Assembly: GCF_014646135.1 (NCBI RefSeq)
Contig: NZ_BMMW01000001.1
Coordinates: 823,570-887,569 of the forward strand
Direction of reading: 5' to 3'
Source of the DNA: Nocardia camponoti
GTDB taxonomy: Bacteria; Actinomycetota; Actinomycetes; Mycobacteriales; Mycobacteriaceae
DNA: 64,000 nt
The notes beneath the pieces were generated by a model. It had not been told where the DNA came from and searched no databases. It saw only the letters and a program-made list of their open reading frames with translations. A program made the position numbers and the translations under genes. Positions 8,214 through 17,678 of the stretch are shown here, in pieces; the first letter of the stretch is position 1, and every line of letters starts with the position of its first letter.

Positions 8214-8340
8214 AACACGCCTCCCCCAGTCAAACTCACAGCCTGATCGCGACTGATCCGTGCGGCACCATCAGCCCAGAAATCGTGCACGCTCAGCCCA
8301 GTTTGCCTGGAAACGGCGCCCTACGCTCGGCAATATGACT

Positions 8341-8352
8341 GGGCATATGCCC
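8341..8352. promoter_or_regulatory. Perfect 12-bp palindrome upstream of the LuxR-type gene
   Basis: GGGCATATGCCC lies 16 bases before the GTG start at 8369 and within the AraC/LuxR intergenic region, a position suited to an operator. Confidence 0.4.
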
Positions 8353-8368
8353 GAGCAGGAGGGGTTCC

Positions 8369-11101
8369 GTGTTCAAGCCCATGGGACGAGCCGATGAGCT
8401 CGACCACCTCAACGGATTCATCGCCGCCGCACGCAACGGTCTCGGACACGCGGTAGTGCTGCGCGGCGAGCCGGGAATCGGCAAGTCGGTACTGATCGAG
8501 TCTTTGATCAAGTCAGCGCACGGGTTCCGAATCCTGCGCTCGGACGGCTACGAGACCGAAGCCAACCTGCCCTATTCGGGCGTGCAGCGGTTGGTCGGAT
8601 CCATCGAAGTCGACAGCGCGCAGTTGCCCGACCTGGAGCGGGAGGCGCTACGGGTCGCGCTGGGAGTGTCGGCGGGCGCGGTGCCGGATCGCTTCCTGGT
8701 CGGGCGAGCGGTGCTCAGCTTGCTCGCGATCGTCGGTTGCGGCGGACCCGTGCTGTGCGCGATCGATGACGCACAGTGGTTGGATCGGGAATCGTTGGAC
8801 GCGTTGGGTTTTGTCGCGCGACGACTGCGTGCCGACGCGGCAGTGGTGGTGTTCGCGGCACGTCCCGACGACGACATCGATGTCCGACTCGCGGGAGTGC
8901 CGACGCTTCAGATCAACGAATTGGCCCGTATCGATGCCATCGCATTGCTGACCCACTCATTCGACGGGGTGCTTGAGCCGCGGGTCGCCGCCGATATCGT
9001 CGACGAGGTCGGCGGAAACCCGCTGGTCTTGACCGATCTCGCGCGCGATCTCACTATCCGCGAACTCACGGACTCGTCCTTCGTCCCCCGCCCGCTCCGC
9101 GCAAGCCAACGACTCGAAGAGTTCTATCGGCGCAAGCTGGATCTGCTGCCCGATTCCTGCCAGGACTGGATCCTGGTGGCAGCCGCGGAATCGACCGGAG
9201 ATCTGAAGCTGGTGGATCGCGCGGCCGCACTCCTCGATATCGACGAAAGCGCGGGTGAAACGGCCGACGACGCCGGACTGGTCGTCATCGATGGGGCAGT
9301 GCGATTTCGGCACCCGCTGGTGCGCGCGGCCGTTTACCGTGCCGCGACGGCTGCCGCGCGTCGTCGCGTCCACGGTGCCCTGGCTCAGGCCGCCGAGGCA
9401 TCCGGGTCGGCCGATGTCGGGGCGTGGCACGCCGCAGCGGCGACTGCGCGCCCCCACGAGGGTATCGCGCAACGCCTGGTCGATGCGGCAGAGCGTGCCG
9501 GGCGGCGTGGTGGCCTGATCGCCAGGGCGAGTCTGCTGGCGCGGGCGGCTGAGTTGAGCGAGGATCCCGTGCTGCGCGACGATCGCCTGCTCACCGCCGC
9601 CGAGTCGGCCTCCGAGGCCGGGGCCGGGCGATTCGCCGTGGACCTGACCGATCGGATCCCCGACCCGCAAGCGCTCGAGCCGGTCGCCGCCGGACGGCGA
9701 TTGTTCGTGCGGGCATCGCTTGCCGCCTTTCTCGGCGATCCCGAGGCGATTCGACTCGCACCAGATCAACTGACCGCGGCGGCGGACCTGTTCCACGGCC
9801 GGGACACACGCCGCGAGCACCTCGCGCTGCTGCGCGCTTTCGATGTGGCCCACAGCGCCGAACGCGCGGTGACCGCTGACACCATGCGCGGTCTCGGTCT
9901 TCGGATGCGGGCCGCCGCGGCCGAGGCAGAACCGATCACCCGCGCAGTCCTCATCGGTGTCGCGGCACTGCTCCTCGATACCTATGCCGAAGCGGTCGCT
10001 CCGATGCGGAAGGCGGCCCACGTCCTGAGTGAACTAGACGATCGTCGAGCGCTGGAGTTCAGCATCGCAGGGGTGATCTTCACCAGCGCCTTATGGGACG
10101 AGCGGGCACGCAACAACTGGCTCGATCGTGGGGAGCGGATCGCCACCCAGTCGGGCGCCCTCCGGGAGTTGGATTACTTGCTCTGGATGCGGTCGCTGAC
10201 CGAACTCGATCGCGGCGATGTCACCGCCGCCGGGCGGGCGGTCGCACGCGTCCGAGAGCTGCGCCAAGCGATGGGCTATCCGGCCGAACATGTCGTCAAC
10301 GGCTCATACCTCGCATGGACGGGAGCGCCGGCAGCGGTGGTCACCCAGATCGCCGAGTCGACCCTGGCCGCGGGTTTCGGCGGTGTCCACACCGCGACGA
10401 TCAACGCCCTGGCGATCCGCAACCTCGCCGAGGGGCACTACCACAACGCCTACGCGCTGCTGACGCCGTTCGAAGCCGATCGATTCCTGCAGGTCTCGCC
10501 GCACCAACTCCCCGAGTACATCGAAGCGGCCGCCCGAGCGGGCCACACCGCCGACGCCGAACGAGTCACTGTCGAATTCGCGAGGTTCGCCGACGACATC
10601 GGGTCGCCATGGGCGCAGGGTGTTGCCCTGCGGTGCTCAGCGCTGATCGCGCCGACCGAGGACGCCGAGGAACTCTATCTGGCCGCTATTGCCGCGTTGA
10701 CCGAGACCGACACCCCGATCGACCTCTATCGTACCCATCTCCTCTACGGCGAATGGCTGCGTAGACAACGTCGCCGCACCGACGCCAAGGTCCAATTACG
10801 CACCGCAGCAGAGGGATTGACACGATTCGGCGCAGTCGCCTTCGCTGAGCGGGCAGCACGCGAGCTGGATGCCTTCGGCGAGCGGGCACAGGTCGACGGC
10901 ACTGCCAGGTCGGTCGAGTTGACCGCCCAGGAGTCCGAGGTGGCAGCGCTGGCAGCAACAGGCCACACCAACGCCGAGATCGCCGCCACCATGTTCCTCA
11001 GTGCCAACACCGTCGATTACCACTTGCGCAAAGTCTTCCGCAAACTCGGTATTTCCTCGCGCCGCCAACTGCGCGAGCACCTGCCGCCGACCGCGAACTG
11101 A
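8369..11101 (+). CDS. LAL-type (large ATP-binding LuxR) regulator
   Basis: A 910-residue protein with a GTG start after GCAGGAGGGG. It has the three parts of the MalT/LAL family: an N-terminal AAA ATPase with Walker A GEPGIGKS at 33-40 and Walker B VLCAIDDAQWLD near 128-139, a long helical TPR-like middle, and a C-terminal LuxR helix-turn-helix (TAQESEVAALAATGHTNAEI, then LSANTVDYHLRKVFRKLGI). Such proteins bind ATP and an inducer and activate nearby operons. Five plus-strand genes follow, three of them hydrolases, which are candidate targets. Confidence 0.93.
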   Translation: MFKPMGRADELDHLNGFIAAARNGLGHAVVLRGEPGIGKSVLIESLIKSAHGFRILRSDGYETEANLPYSGVQRLVGSIEVDSAQLPDLEREALRVALGVSAGAVPDRFLVGRAVLSLLAIVGCGGPVLCAIDDAQWLDRESLDALGFVARRLRADAAVVVFAARPDDDIDVRLAGVPTLQINELARIDAIALLTHSFDGVLEPRVAADIVDEVGGNPLVLTDLARDLTIRELTDSSFVPRPLRASQRLEEFYRRKLDLLPDSCQDWILVAAAESTGDLKLVDRAAALLDIDESAGETADDAGLVVIDGAVRFRHPLVRAAVYRAATAAARRRVHGALAQAAEASGSADVGAWHAAAATARPHEGIAQRLVDAAERAGRRGGLIARASLLARAAELSEDPVLRDDRLLTAAESASEAGAGRFAVDLTDRIPDPQALEPVAAGRRLFVRASLAAFLGDPEAIRLAPDQLTAAADLFHGRDTRREHLALLRAFDVAHSAERAVTADTMRGLGLRMRAAAAEAEPITRAVLIGVAALLLDTYAEAVAPMRKAAHVLSELDDRRALEFSIAGVIFTSALWDERARNNWLDRGERIATQSGALRELDYLLWMRSLTELDRGDVTAAGRAVARVRELRQAMGYPAEHVVNGSYLAWTGAPAAVVTQIAESTLAAGFGGVHTATINALAIRNLAEGHYHNAYALLTPFEADRFLQVSPHQLPEYIEAAARAGHTADAERVTVEFARFADDIGSPWAQGVALRCSALIAPTEDAEELYLAAIAALTETDTPIDLYRTHLLYGEWLRRQRRRTDAKVQLRTAAEGLTRFGAVAFAERAARELDAFGERAQVDGTARSVELTAQESEVAALAATGHTNAEIAATMFLSANTVDYHLRKVFRKLGISSRRQLREHLPPTAN

Positions 11102-11193
11102 CCTCAGGACTACGTGCGACACGTGATTCGCGCGGAGTCCGTTGTGGCCCATCGTGAACACAGTGCTCAGCACCCACTCGCGAGGAGGCCGCA

Positions 11194-12021
11194 ATGCCCA
11201 CGATCACCGCCGATGACGGAATTCAGATCTTCTACAAGGACTGGGGTCCGATCGACGGACGTGCGGTCCTGCTCAGCCATGGCTGGCCGCTGAACGCCGA
11301 CGCCTGGGAGAGCCAGGCGTTGTACCTGGCCGAGCACGGCTGTCGCGTCATCGCTCATGATCGACGCGGACACGGCCGTTCCACTCAGCCCTGGAACGGC
11401 AACGACATGGATACCTACGCCGACGATCTCGCGACGCTGCTCGACACCCTCGACCTGACCGATGTGACCGTGGTCGGGCACTCGACCGGCGGCGGTGAGG
11501 TGGTGCGCTACATCGCCCGCCACGGATCCTCGCGGGTCGCGAAACTTGTTCTCGTCTCGGCTGTTCCGCCGTTCATGCTGCGCACCGACGACAATCCCGA
11601 GGGGCTGCCGATCGAGGTCTTCGACGCGATCCGCGCCGGCGAACGCGCGTCTCGCTCACAGCTGTATCGCGACCTCGCCGATGGGCCGTTCTTCGGGCAC
11701 AACCGGCGCGGCGACATCCCCCAGGGGATGCGCGACGCGTTCTGGTTGCAGGGCCTCGCCGCAGGCCATCGCGGCGCCTACGAATGTATCGCCGCCTTCT
11801 CCGCCACGGACTTCCGTGGCGACCTCGCCGAGATCACCGTGCCGACACTGGTCATCCACGGTGACGACGACCAGATCGTCCCCATCGACGTGGGTGGTCT
11901 GCGCTCGGCGAAACTCGTCGCCGGTGCCGACCTCAAGGTCTACGAAGGCGCCGGTCACGCGCTCCCCGACACCGAGAAGCAGCGACTGTCCAAGGACCTG
12001 CTCGACTTCATCGAATCGTGA
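11194..12021 (+). CDS. alpha/beta hydrolase, non-heme chloroperoxidase/esterase type
   Basis: 275 residues, start ATG after CGAGGAGG. The complete triad is visible: Ser97 in GHSTGG, an Asp in [11 protein letters not shown] near 225, and a His in GAGHAL near 254. The motif [13 protein letters not shown] and the lid sequence place it in the cofactor-free haloperoxidase/esterase group. It is the first gene of a run (11194-14563) spaced by fewer than 30 bases and directly follows the LAL regulator. Natural substrate unknown; family members hydrolyse esters or lactones and form peracids in vitro. Confidence 0.9.
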   Translation: MPTITADDGIQIFYKDWGPIDGRAVLLSHGWPLNADAWESQALYLAEHGCRVIAHDRRGHGRSTQPWNGNDMDTYADDLATLLDTLDLTDVTVVGHSTGGGEVVRYIARHGSSRVAKLVLVSAVPPFMLRTDDNPEGLPIEVFDAIRAGERASRSQLYRDLADGPFFGHNRRGDIPQGMRDAFWLQGLAAGHRGAYECIAAFSATDFRGDLAEITVPTLVIHGDDDQIVPIDVGGLRSAKLVAGADLKVYEGAGHALPDTEKQRLSKDLLDFIES

Positions 12022-12044
12022 ACACCGGAACGGAGAACACCGCA

Positions 12045-12884
12045 ATGAGCCAACCAAAACACACCCACAAGCCGCCGATCGTGCTCATCCACGGACTCTG
12101 GATGACTCCGTCGAGCTGGGACACCTGGGCGCGGCGCTACCGCGACCTCGGACACCAGGTGATTGTTCCGGGCTGGCCCGGCATCGGTGATCGCCCCCCT
12201 GCCGACATCCGCGAGGATCCGCGCTCGCTCGAAGGCGTCGGCATCGTCGAGATCGTCGACTTCTACGCCGATCTCATCGCCTCGCTGCCCGAACAGCCCA
12301 TCATCATGGGCCACTCGTTCGGCGGGATCTTCACCCAGATGCTGCTCGATCGAGGCCTCGGCATCGCCGGGGTCGGAGTGGCGCCCGGCCAACCGGCCGG
12401 TGTTCTCGCCCTGCCGTTCTCGACCTTGCGCACGGGTCTTCCGGTGTTGTCCAACCCGTTCCGCTTCGGCAAAGCCAGCCCGATCTCCAAGCGCCACTTC
12501 CACTACACGTTCGGCAACGACCTCAGCCGCGCCGACTCCGACCTGGAATGGGCCGCCAGCGCGGTGAATTCGTCCAATCGGGTGTTCTTCGAGGGCGTGC
12601 TGTCGTTGCCGAAGAAGGAGTCGGGCATCACCGCGGTCGACTTCCGCAAGGCAGACCGGGCACCGCTGCTGCTCATCTCCGGTGGCATCGACCACGTCGC
12701 CCCACCCGCCATCCAGAAGGCCGCCCTGCGCAAGTACGCCAAGGGCACCGCACTGGTGGAGCGGATCGAGTTCCCCGGTCGCACGCACCGACTGGTGAGC
12801 CAGGACGGGTGGGAGGAAATCGCCGACTACGCCCTGGACTGGGCGCTGCGCCACGCCGCGACCCGATTCCCGCAGGCGACGTAG
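12045..12884 (+). CDS. alpha/beta hydrolase
   Basis: 279 residues from the ATG at 12045, which has GGAG upstream; an earlier in-frame GTG at 12018 overlaps the preceding stop and is less likely. The motifs are VLIHGLWMTPSSWDTW, nucleophile Ser91 in MGHSFGG, Asp in ISGGIDHVAP and His in PGRTHRLV. It is a cytosolic serine hydrolase of unknown substrate, and the second of three different alpha/beta hydrolases in the same transcription unit. Confidence 0.88.
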   Translation: MSQPKHTHKPPIVLIHGLWMTPSSWDTWARRYRDLGHQVIVPGWPGIGDRPPADIREDPRSLEGVGIVEIVDFYADLIASLPEQPIIMGHSFGGIFTQMLLDRGLGIAGVGVAPGQPAGVLALPFSTLRTGLPVLSNPFRFGKASPISKRHFHYTFGNDLSRADSDLEWAASAVNSSNRVFFEGVLSLPKKESGITAVDFRKADRAPLLLISGGIDHVAPPAIQKAALRKYAKGTALVERIEFPGRTHRLVSQDGWEEIADYALDWALRHAATRFPQAT

Positions 12885-12892
12885 CGCTCACC

Positions 12893-13708
12893 ATGACTGG
12901 CGTCAGAATCACCCACATCGGCGGGCCGACCACGCTCATCGAGATCGACGGGTGGACCATCCTCACCGATCCGACCTTCGACGAGCCGGGGGCGCGCTAC
13001 GACTTCGCCCTTGGCACCTACTCGGTGAAGACGATCGGCCCGGCGATACGGGTGGACGACCTACCCGCGATCGACGTCGTGCTCCTCTCCCACGACCACC
13101 ACGCCGACAACCTCGACCACGTCGGACGCGCACTGCTGCGCACCGTGCCGAGGGTCATCACCACCATGAGCGGCAGCCGCCGGCTCGGCCTCGCCCACGC
13201 CGAACCGATGGTGCCTTGGCAGGAGACCGTACTGGCCTCGCCGGCCCGCCAACCACTGCGGGTGATCGCCACCCCCAGTCGCCACGGGCCGCCGTTCAGC
13301 CGGCTGCTCGTGGGTGAAAACCTCGGCTTCGCGATCCAACGGCCATCGGAATCCGGTGTGGCGGTATGGATGTCGGGCGACTCGGTTTACTTCAAAGGCC
13401 TCGAGCAAGTCGCGCGCCGCCTCGACGTCGATATCGCGCTGCTGCATCTCGGCGCCGTCCGGTTCGGGCTCACCGGGCCGGTGAAGTACACGATGGACGC
13501 CCGCGACGCCGCCCGATTCATCAGGCTCCTCGAACCGCGCATCGCCGTGCCGGTGCACTACGACGGTTGGACCCACTTCAGCGAGAGCCACGACCGTGCT
13601 CGCGTGCGGTTGCTCGAGGAGTCCGAAGGCGTGCATCACCGGGTGCGGTGGCTGCCGCTCGGAAAGCCCGTCGAATTTCCCCCGCCCACAGCACCACTCG
13701 CGCCCTGA
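12893..13708 (+). CDS. Metallo-beta-lactamase-fold hydrolase (UlaG-like)
   Basis: 271 residues, ATG 8 bases after the previous stop. The signature SHDHHADNLDH corresponds to the HxHxDH metal motif, and GDSVYF, HYDGWTHF and RHG at their expected places supply further metal and structural residues. It belongs to the UlaG/YtnP-like branch that includes lactonases and phosphodiesterases. Being in one unit with three serine hydrolases suggests a catabolic or detoxifying role for an ester or lactone, which is inference. Confidence 0.85.
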   Translation: MTGVRITHIGGPTTLIEIDGWTILTDPTFDEPGARYDFALGTYSVKTIGPAIRVDDLPAIDVVLLSHDHHADNLDHVGRALLRTVPRVITTMSGSRRLGLAHAEPMVPWQETVLASPARQPLRVIATPSRHGPPFSRLLVGENLGFAIQRPSESGVAVWMSGDSVYFKGLEQVARRLDVDIALLHLGAVRFGLTGPVKYTMDARDAARFIRLLEPRIAVPVHYDGWTHFSESHDRARVRLLEESEGVHHRVRWLPLGKPVEFPPPTAPLAP

Positions 13709-13732
13709 GCGCTCCCGAAAAGGTGATCGATC

Positions 13733-14563
13733 ATGTCTACTGATGTCCCGAATCAACGCCGGCGTCGGCTGCTGAGCGTGCTGGCCGCGACCGTTGTCGC
13801 TGTCAGCCCAGTCGTCCCGGCGCTGGCCACCGCCGATCCCGGCGAACCCACCCTGGTACTGGTCCACGGCGCATTCGCCGACGCCACCAGCTGGGACGGA
13901 GTCGCCGCCGAGCTACGCGGACGTGGTTATCCTGTTGTCGCAGTGAACAATCCGCTGCGTGGCCCCCGCAATGACGCGGCCGCCCTGCGGGGTGTTCTCG
14001 ACAGCATCGATGGACCCGTTGTGCTCGTCGGGCACTCCTACGGCGGTGCCGTCATCACCAACACCCACAACCCCAAGGTCAAAGCCAACGTCTACATCGC
14101 GGCCTTCGCACCGGCGCAAGGCGAATTCGTGCAAGGACTGCTCGACCCGATCCGCTTCCCCGGCAGCCAACTCCTGCCACCCGCACTGCAGGTCCGGGTC
14201 GTGGACGATGCCACCGGAATCGCTGGTCACAACGTGGACGGCTACATCGACGCGCCGTACTTCCACAATATCTTCGCCCAGGACGTCAGCACCGAAACCG
14301 CCGCCGACATGTACGCACACCAGCTCTCGGCCGCACTGAACGCCAACCTGGAGCCCTCCGGCCCACCGTCCTGGGCGACAACTCCCAGCTGGTACCTGAT
14401 CTCCGCCGAGGACCGCGTCATTCCCCCCGCCGCACAACGATTCATGGCCGGGCGGGCAGCGTCGAACACGACGAAGGAGATCAATTCCTCCCACGCCTCA
14501 CTGGTATCCCAGCCGGTTACCGTCGCCGACACCATCGTCGAGGCCGCGAACTCGGTTCGATAG
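13733..14563 (+). CDS. Exported alpha/beta hydrolase (probable Tat substrate)
   Basis: 276 residues. The N-terminus carries RRRRLLSVLAATVVAV followed by an Ala-rich cleavage region (ALATADPG), which fits a Tat or strong Sec signal. The mature part has VLVHGAFADATSWDG, nucleophile Ser102 in GHSYGG, Asp in SAEDRVIPP and His in SSHASL. This is the esterase/EstC-like branch often exported in actinobacteria. It is the last gene of the hydrolase run and faces a convergent SUKH gene. Confidence 0.88.
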   Translation: MSTDVPNQRRRRLLSVLAATVVAVSPVVPALATADPGEPTLVLVHGAFADATSWDGVAAELRGRGYPVVAVNNPLRGPRNDAAALRGVLDSIDGPVVLVGHSYGGAVITNTHNPKVKANVYIAAFAPAQGEFVQGLLDPIRFPGSQLLPPALQVRVVDDATGIAGHNVDGYIDAPYFHNIFAQDVSTETAADMYAHQLSAALNANLEPSGPPSWATTPSWYLISAEDRVIPPAAQRFMAGRAASNTTKEINSSHASLVSQPVTVADTIVEAANSVR

Positions 14564-14618
14564 CCACGCAAACCGGTTGCGGAGGATCTGGGCGTATTCG
14601 TTCGGACACACGTTTCGT

Positions 14619-15260
14619 CTATCGCCCGGAATCGAGTGGGTGGTCGCCTGAGCTGCGGGCCGGGTACACCCACTGGCCTCCGCCGTCGGGGTGCAGTGTC
14701 AGATATGCGCGTCTCTCGCGGGCGCTGCGGTGGTTGCGCTCCATGAGCCGCCGATGCGCGTCGACGTAGCCGGCGAAGATGGCTGCGATCTGCGTGTCCT
14801 CGTGGGGCTTCCCGTCACTCCACCGCATCACCGGACCGTCGAACCCGCCGATCGCCCGCACGTAGTCGAACGTGTAGCCCTGGTGAGTCAGAACAATGGC
14901 CGCGTCCGGGGGCAAGGTCCATGAGCCACGGACATCGTCGACGATCTCGCGAGCATCCTCGCGGAACCGGTCGAAGCCGCGGATGCCTGCGCGCTCGCTG
15001 CCTCGGAACAAATCTCCACACGCCTCACCCATGTCCAGCAGATACTGGCGAAACACCGCGGGGAACTGGCTGCCAACCCGTGCCTCGACAGCTTCGAGTT
15101 CCTCGACGTGACAGCCGCAGAAGGTGATGAGCCGGGCGCGATGGTCGTCGGTCAACGCTTGTGGCGTGTCGACGAAGACGTACTCCGGATTGTCGGCAAG
15201 GGCGACCAGTCGCGACTTCCATTCAGCGACAATCGCTTCAGCGGTCACCTGTGAACTCAT
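14619..15260 (-). CDS. SMI1/KNR4 (SUKH) family protein
   Basis: 213 residues from an ATG preceded by GAGG; a longer frame starts at 15377 but its first 39 residues are not conserved-looking. The core ELEAVEARVGSQFPAVFRQY is the SUKH signature, followed by an LFRG segment and IVLTHQGYTFDYV. SUKH proteins are common immunity proteins for contact-dependent or polymorphic toxins but also occur as housekeeping scaffolds. No matching toxin is seen next to it, so an orphan immunity role is only a suggestion. Confidence 0.75.
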   Translation of the reverse strand: MSSQVTAEAIVAEWKSRLVALADNPEYVFVDTPQALTDDHRARLITFCGCHVEELEAVEARVGSQFPAVFRQYLLDMGEACGDLFRGSERAGIRGFDRFREDAREIVDDVRGSWTLPPDAAIVLTHQGYTFDYVRAIGGFDGPVMRWSDGKPHEDTQIAAIFAGYVDAHRRLMERNHRSARERRAYLTLHPDGGGQWVYPARSSGDHPLDSGR

Positions 15261-15634
15261 AGCCTCGATCGTGACACAAGCAACTGTTGCTGGAGGAACA
15301 GTCACCGCGATCACGAGGCCGTCGGTTGTCACCTCAACCTGAACTGACTCACTGCGAGGATCTGAGCCCACCGACACGAGATCGCATCACCCTGGCGAGT
15401 ACTGGGTCACGGCCGACGAGCCACGCTTGTGCCGGCCAACCTTGGAAGACTCCCTTCGCCGAACTCACGGCCTGCTTTGAGCCAAGCCCACAGCCCCATG
15501 AGCTCGGCCGCTTTTCGCCTCGTGCTCGGTGGTGGGAAAGCTCAGTGAGTGTCATCGACCGAGCTCGGTTCCTCCCGCAAATTCCCCCTTCACGGAGACT
15601 CACGCCCAGGCGTGAACCTGGTCCTGGTCTGCCG
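15261..15634. other. Intergenic region without a recognised gene
   Basis: I see no supported gene, tRNA or clear terminator here. It contains the leader of the SUKH gene and the 3' flank of the GIY-YIG gene. Confidence 0.5.
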
Positions 15635-16447
15635 TCAGTTCCGGTTCAGGCCGTGTCTTCGCGTATCGAGGGCAACCTTGAAGTGGCTCTCCGCCGCGTC
15701 GATTTCGCGGGTAGGTATCGCGGGATCGAAGACCCGCAGGACCGAAAAGAGGAAGCCGTCTGGATCGAGTCCGCGTAACTCGACATTGCCACCGTGACCG
15801 TTGGCCGCGTACGCACTCCACCGCTGCCGAATGCTTTCCGTGCCATCAGCTTTGCCGACGTATTGACGACCGTCCCGAGAGTCGGTGATTAGGTAGATGC
15901 CAATCACCGATGAGAGTGCGGTGCGCCACGAGGCGTATCGCTGCTCCCGCATAACTGCCTGCAGCTGCGCGTAATTCAGGACGAGCCGGTCAAAGCCCGG
16001 GAAGGGCACGGGTTGCGCATCCGCGATCTCGGTGACCGGATAGCCTGCGGCCGTGGGCCCGTTGAGCCTCCAGGTGCGTGGCGACCTCCAGCCGATGACG
16101 AGCCGGTTCCTGAGATCCGCCATGTGGTTCGAGACGACCAGGTCGAAGGTCCGCAGTGCACCGTCGTTCGGAACCTCGCCGCGGTTTTCCACGACTGACC
16201 ACAGACGCGCACGGTCGCCGCCTTCGCGGATGAACACGACCCAGATACGCGGCGGGGTGACAGGGAAGATTCGGGGACTCGTCGACTGCTGCCTCGTGTA
16301 CGCCAGGATCTCTTCATCCGATGAGTCTGCGTGGATGCCCTGTAAGCCGGTGTCCTCGTGCTCCTTGACGTACGCGTGCCGGATCACCTGTGCGTCCGCG
16401 GGGTCGATGCCAGCGCTATCCAGGATCGATCCGAGAGTCAGCGTCAT
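15635..16447 (-). CDS. GIY-YIG nuclease-domain protein
   Basis: 270 residues. The C-terminal 90 residues form a GIY-YIG domain: GIYLITDS at 183-190, YVGKA at 196-200, the catalytic Arg region SIRQRW at 205-210, the AANGHGGN loop and a metal-binding Glu candidate near 256 (EIDAAESHF). Residues 1-180 form an uncharacterised domain with WVVFIREGGDRARLW and several Trp residues. This architecture (specific N-terminal domain plus C-terminal GIY-YIG) occurs in defence and restriction-like proteins. Its ATG overlaps the stop of the upstream small gene as ATGA, so the two are translationally coupled. Confidence 0.8.
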   Translation of the reverse strand: MTLTLGSILDSAGIDPADAQVIRHAYVKEHEDTGLQGIHADSSDEEILAYTRQQSTSPRIFPVTPPRIWVVFIREGGDRARLWSVVENRGEVPNDGALRTFDLVVSNHMADLRNRLVIGWRSPRTWRLNGPTAAGYPVTEIADAQPVPFPGFDRLVLNYAQLQAVMREQRYASWRTALSSVIGIYLITDSRDGRQYVGKADGTESIRQRWSAYAANGHGGNVELRGLDPDGFLFSVLRVFDPAIPTREIDAAESHFKVALDTRRHGLNRN

Positions 16448-16647
16448 TCAAGTGCACCGAACTCATCAAGGGAACCATTGGTTAAGTAGGTCGCGGGGGC
16501 CAACGCGACACCTGACACTGCGGCCAGCGGGATGCGACGAGGCTCCAAGTTCTTGCCGAACGTTAGCCGACCCGCTCTGGTTTCGCGGTCGACGACAAGC
16601 ACATCGCCATCAACCATGATGTTGCCGGTGTAGCCTTCGTACATCAT
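16444..16647 (-). CDS. Short DUF4429-like protein
   Basis: 67 residues from ATG (16647, or the adjacent ATG at 16644), with AAGAGG upstream. The opening MYEGYTGNIMVDGDVLVV followed by RRIPLAAVSGVALAPA matches the start of the DUF4429 PH-like domain as I remember it (MIYEGxxGxVxxDGD, then KxIPLxxIxxV). The last strands of that domain are missing, so it is either a shortened version or a truncated gene. It is coupled by a 4-base overlap to the GIY-YIG gene. Confidence 0.6.
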   Translation of the reverse strand: MMYEGYTGNIMVDGDVLVVDRETRAGRLTFGKNLEPRRIPLAAVSGVALAPATYLTNGSLDEFGALE

Positions 16648-16745
16648 CGGAGGACCTCTTATCTGCGACTCCGCACTCAAACCAGGAATTAACCGTACCG
16701 AGTTTGCGTCATCATCGACACCCCTGAATCGCCTGTAGCCAATGC

Positions 16746-16935
16746 GGGACAATAGATGCGTGACTGTGCCGCCCTCTTCCGAACATGCGCTCAACCTGCG
16801 GGTTCTTCCGCAAGGTGAGTGGCGGGAGATCGCGCGGGCGCATCAAGACAGGGTTGATCCGCTCGTTGGGCCCTATCTCGAACGCAAAGCGCGCGGGGCC
16901 GCGCATCCGGTCGTGGACTTCTTGTTCACCTACTA
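16746..16935 (+). repeat. 190-bp direct repeat, right copy
   Basis: Partner of 6939-7128. This copy is the intact 5' end of the glycosylase-like gene. Confidence 0.9.
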
Positions 16936-17653
16936 CGGGCACAAACCCGCGCAGCTTAAGCGGTGGCACCCCGGGTTTGGGGTTGCGCTCGAAGGGGCGG
17001 ACGAATATGCGCGGCTGCGCGGGTACCACCAAACTGGCGACCTCGTCACTGCCGATCCCGCCTACCTCGCCAAACGGGCCGACACCATCGCGTTCGTTAG
17101 CGGGCTGCTCAAAGCGACCGCTGCCCGTCCCGCGCAGCTCTCCTGCTTCGGTCTCCATGAATGGGCGATGGTCTACAAAACCGATGAAGTTCGTCATCAG
17201 CAGGTGCCGTTAAGGCTCGGTAGTGCGGGAACCGATGCGGTTGTTGAGTCGATGCAGTTGCGCTGCACCCACTTTGACGCGTTCCGCTTCTTCACCCCGG
17301 ACGCTGTCCCGCATAATGCGGAGCTGCTCACGCGCGAAGACCAGGTGCGTCGCGAACAGCCGGGGTGCCTGCACGCCAACATGGACCTCTACAAGTGGGC
17401 GTTCAAACTCACCCCGCTTGTCGACTCCGAACTCCTGCTCGACGCCTTCGAATTAGCTTGTGCGGCACGCGAACTCGACATGCGCGCGAGTCCGTACGAC
17501 CTACGCGACTACGACTACGCACCGATACAGATCGAAACCCCAAGCGGCAGAGCCGAATACGTGCGGCGTCAGGCCGAGATCGCCGAGCGTGCGGGGGCCG
17601 TGCGCACCCGTCTCGCGGAGGCGTGCGCCACCCTCACGAGCACGATCACCTAA
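16760..17653 (+). CDS. 3-methyladenine DNA glycosylase-like conserved protein
   Basis: 297 residues from the GTG at 16760. It belongs to an actinobacterial family often labelled 3-methyladenine DNA glycosylase (pattern HPVVDFLFTYYGHKPAQLKRWHPG), but I see no helix-hairpin-helix or other glycosylase motif, so that activity is doubtful. Conserved stretches include LSCFGLHEWAMVY, LRCTHFDAFRFFTP and LHANMDLYKWAFKL, rich in His, Asp and aromatic residues. The first 58 codons are duplicated at 6953. It converges with the BCCT transporter gene, 25 bases apart. Confidence 0.7.
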   Translation: MTVPPSSEHALNLRVLPQGEWREIARAHQDRVDPLVGPYLERKARGAAHPVVDFLFTYYGHKPAQLKRWHPGFGVALEGADEYARLRGYHQTGDLVTADPAYLAKRADTIAFVSGLLKATAARPAQLSCFGLHEWAMVYKTDEVRHQQVPLRLGSAGTDAVVESMQLRCTHFDAFRFFTPDAVPHNAELLTREDQVRREQPGCLHANMDLYKWAFKLTPLVDSELLLDAFELACAARELDMRASPYDLRDYDYAPIQIETPSGRAEYVRRQAEIAERAGAVRTRLAEACATLTSTIT

Positions 17654-17678
17654 GGCAGCGCGACGCCCCTACCAGCAA

